Assembly (NCBI GenBank): GCA_024635465.1
Contig: JAGXIS010000060.1
Span: 1-5,783, forward strand
Direction: 5' to 3'
From: Bacteroidota bacterium
GTDB taxonomy: Bacteria; Bacteroidota; Rhodothermia; Balneolales; Balneolaceae
Length of the DNA: 5,783 nt
The position numbers were made by a program, and so were the translations under genes. Shown one piece after another: positions 4,536 through 5,783 of this stretch; within the stretch, counting starts at the first letter, position 1; each line of letters opens with the position of its first letter. The notes under the pieces are model-generated. The model was not told where the DNA came from and ran no database searches. It was given only the letters and a program-made list of their open reading frames with translations.

Positions 4536-5353
4536 ATATCAAGAGTTCATATTATATTTTTAAGGGATTGAAGGGGAAGAAGCTGGTTAAGATGCCGGTT
4601 CTATTACTGATTGCGATTGTCTATGGTATTACACTAATCTACATCTCAATGAGTGAAATAGTATGGCTTGGCAATACTGTTGCATATGAAATTACATTTT
4701 GGGGTTATAGAGAACTTCCGGTCGATTCCTATACGAGTATCGTTTCAATACTATTCATCTTCATGTGCCTACACCAGCTACATTTTATCAGATGTTATGC
4801 AGAGTCAATATTCAATAGTACAACGAATCAGTATCTCTATTTAGGGTATAAAAGCGATCTGATATTTTATCTGAATTACTTTTTTTGGAGAGCGATATCA
4901 CTGTTGAAAATCAATATTCTTTATCTTCTACCCCTTTTAACCCTCTATTATTTAAAGGAGGGTGTATTTGTTTATACGTTATTAACCAATGTGTATCATT
5001 TATTTGTGGCTTCCCTGATCATAGCAGTCCTGTTTGATCTGTTCTATTTCTTTACAAAAGGGGTTCGTTCAGGAGAGTTCATAACACTATTTTTTCTTTT
5101 GTCCATATCACTACTCAGTTTTGTTCTGCAAGGGATAGTCACTGAATTGGATCAAACTCAGTTAGTTAGATTTATTCACATGATTCCTGATATCATAAGC
5201 ATACCCTATCAATACACATTGAAATCCCTGGGTGCAATTTACTCCCAAACCAAACTTTTCAATCCGGTTTATTCTTTGATCATGTTGTTTATTGCAAGTG
5301 TTTTCTTGCATAGAAAGATGTTTTCAAGACTGCTGGAAATGAAGAGTTCATAA
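4532..5353 (+). CDS. Six-helix membrane protein, probable permease of the ABC transporter
   Basis: Not a named family I can recognise with certainty; 273 residues of strongly hydrophobic protein. Likely membrane helices are about 21-41, 66-84, 122-141, 146-174, 182-204 and 244-261. The lysine-rich N-terminus (K4, K11, K14, K16, K17, K20) and the basic C-terminus (RKMFSRLLEMK) should both be cytoplasmic, consistent with six crossings. This fits the size and topology of an ABC-2-type permease half, probably acting as a homodimer with the ATPase encoded 6 bp upstream. Residues 42-65 and the short loop after 204 would be periplasmic. No catalytic motif or substrate signature is visible. It is the last gene of the cassette. 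ATG 4532 is the only sensible start, as an in-frame stop (the ATPase TGA) lies just upstream. No clear terminator follows; a TTTTTTT run (5403-5409) lacks a good stem. Confidence 0.82.
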   Translation: MNIKSSYYIFKGLKGKKLVKMPVLLLIAIVYGITLIYISMSEIVWLGNTVAYEITFWGYRELPVDSYTSIVSILFIFMCLHQLHFIRCYAESIFNSTTNQYLYLGYKSDLIFYLNYFFWRAISLLKINILYLLPLLTLYYLKEGVFVYTLLTNVYHLFVASLIIAVLFDLFYFFTKGVRSGEFITLFFLLSISLLSFVLQGIVTELDQTQLVRFIHMIPDIISIPYQYTLKSLGAIYSQTKLFNPVYSLIMLFIASVFLHRKMFSRLLEMKSS

Positions 5354-5470
5354 TCAATCCTCTCTTTTATATATGAATTGAATTGTAATCATCTAAATAA
5401 TATTTTTTTGTAAGGGATCTTCAAAAAAACGTTCATACAATGGTTAGGTATTACGAGAATAAATAAGGTG

Positions 5471-5499
5471 TTGCAGTTTACACAATCTTCTACTATAAT
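5471..5499 (+). promoter_or_regulatory. Promoter-like sequence, TTGCAG-17-TATAAT
   Basis: TTGCAG (5471-5476) and a perfect TATAAT (5494-5499) are 17 bp apart, the standard σ70 spacing, though the -35 matches only at TTG. The overlapping TAATTTTC (5496-5503) also matches the Bacteroidota -7 element TAnnTTTG at all but the last base. Transcription would begin near 5506, just before the orphan frame at 5511. In AT-rich DNA such matches arise by chance. Confidence 0.25.
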
Positions 5500-5662
5500 T
5501 TTCGTATGAGTTGAATGATTTGTTGAGAGAAGTTCTGTTTGAGAATAATATAGTTGAATTGCATCAGAGGGTTAAGGGAATCGAGAAAGGGAAGTATGAA
5601 GGTGAGAGACCCGGCTTTTTGAACTAGAAATGTACAAGATTTGCTCAATTTAGTATTCAAAA

Positions 5663-5750
5663 AACTGAAACTTGATATTTTAGAACTGAAACTATCAGTT
5701 GGTCGCGATTTCTGAAAATCTGTCCTAAATTCTGAAAAATTGCTCCTAAA
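5663..5750. repeat. Clustered ~20-21-bp repeats carrying CTGAAA
   Basis: AACTGAAACT occurs at 5663-5672 and 5684-5693, 21 bp apart. Immediately after, two adjacent near-identical units, 5710-5729 (20 bp) and 5730-5750 (21 bp), both begin TTCTGAAAA and end TCCTAAA. CTGAAA therefore appears four times in 73 bp, at intervals of 21, 26 and 20 bp. The roughly two-turn periodicity is what repeated protein-binding sites would show. Simple tandem duplication is an equally good explanation for the second pair. Confidence 0.6.
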
Positions 5751-5783
5751 CCGCCCCATAACCGCATTTATTCTGATTCTGGC

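Larger units (their letters stand above)
5354..5783. other. Gene-poor right end of the window
   Basis: I see no gene I can support in these 430 bases. A minus-strand frame of 88 codons (5759-5493) has no recognisable domain and a low-complexity Ser/Phe/Lys composition. A plus-strand frame (5511-5628) has a plausible protein-like composition but no ATG. The stretch also holds a promoter-like sequence (5471-5499) and short repeats at 5663-5750. It may be a decayed gene remnant or the edge of another repeat element; the window ends before this can be decided. Confidence 0.6.

Noticed and set aside
5379..5409. Terminator after the permease gene
   Set aside because: The T run at 5403-5409 lacks a GC-containing stem directly before it.
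5493..5759. Minus-strand frame of 88 codons at the right end
   Set aside because: Low-complexity Ser/Phe/Lys translation produced by the repeats; no domain, signal peptide or ribosome site recognised.

Overview
The window is most likely the end of a draft or metagenomic contig from a member of the Bacteroidota/Balneolota (FCB) group. Three things point there. The β-propeller lipoprotein carries the GRGPGEF-type motif of the six-bladed propellers that abound in that group. Shine-Dalgarno sites are weak or absent at most starts, with TTG starts likely at two genes. One promoter-like match fits the TAnnTTTG consensus of that group. The phylum call is an inference. Bases 2-20 are exactly the Tn5/Nextera mosaic end, so the left edge is technical and not biological.

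Left, conserved part (21-1804). A cysteine desulfurase gene, truncated by the contig end, runs leftward from base 300. A full-length phosphoglycerate kinase gene (pgk, 466-1659) runs rightward. An imperfect 28-bp palindrome lies between their starts. After the pgk stop codon come five alternating 7-bp repeats and a nested palindrome, bracketed by an 11-bp direct repeat, then a strong intrinsic terminator (1773-1804). The repeat module looks inserted between pgk and its terminator.

Right, accessory part (about 1805-5353). It is visibly more AT-rich than pgk and all on the plus strand: a stand-alone AraC-type DNA-binding domain; a 73-residue Sec-exported peptide with six cysteines in mirror-symmetric spacing (6-3-17-3-6); a hairpin with a U tract; a β-propeller lipoprotein; an ABC ATPase; and a six-helix membrane protein. 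The last three are packed tightly (8-bp overlap, then a 6-bp gap). My reading is one cassette: the AraC protein may control it, the peptide is made in excess because the hairpin attenuates read-through, and the lipoprotein plus ABC transporter act on the peptide or protect against it. No piece gives the substrate or the phenotype.

The last 430 bases (5354-5783) hold no gene I can support, only short ~20-21-bp repeats, a promoter-like sequence and a short orphan reading frame.

The candidate undescribed system is the cassette at 2032-5353, with the symmetric six-cysteine peptide as its most distinctive component.
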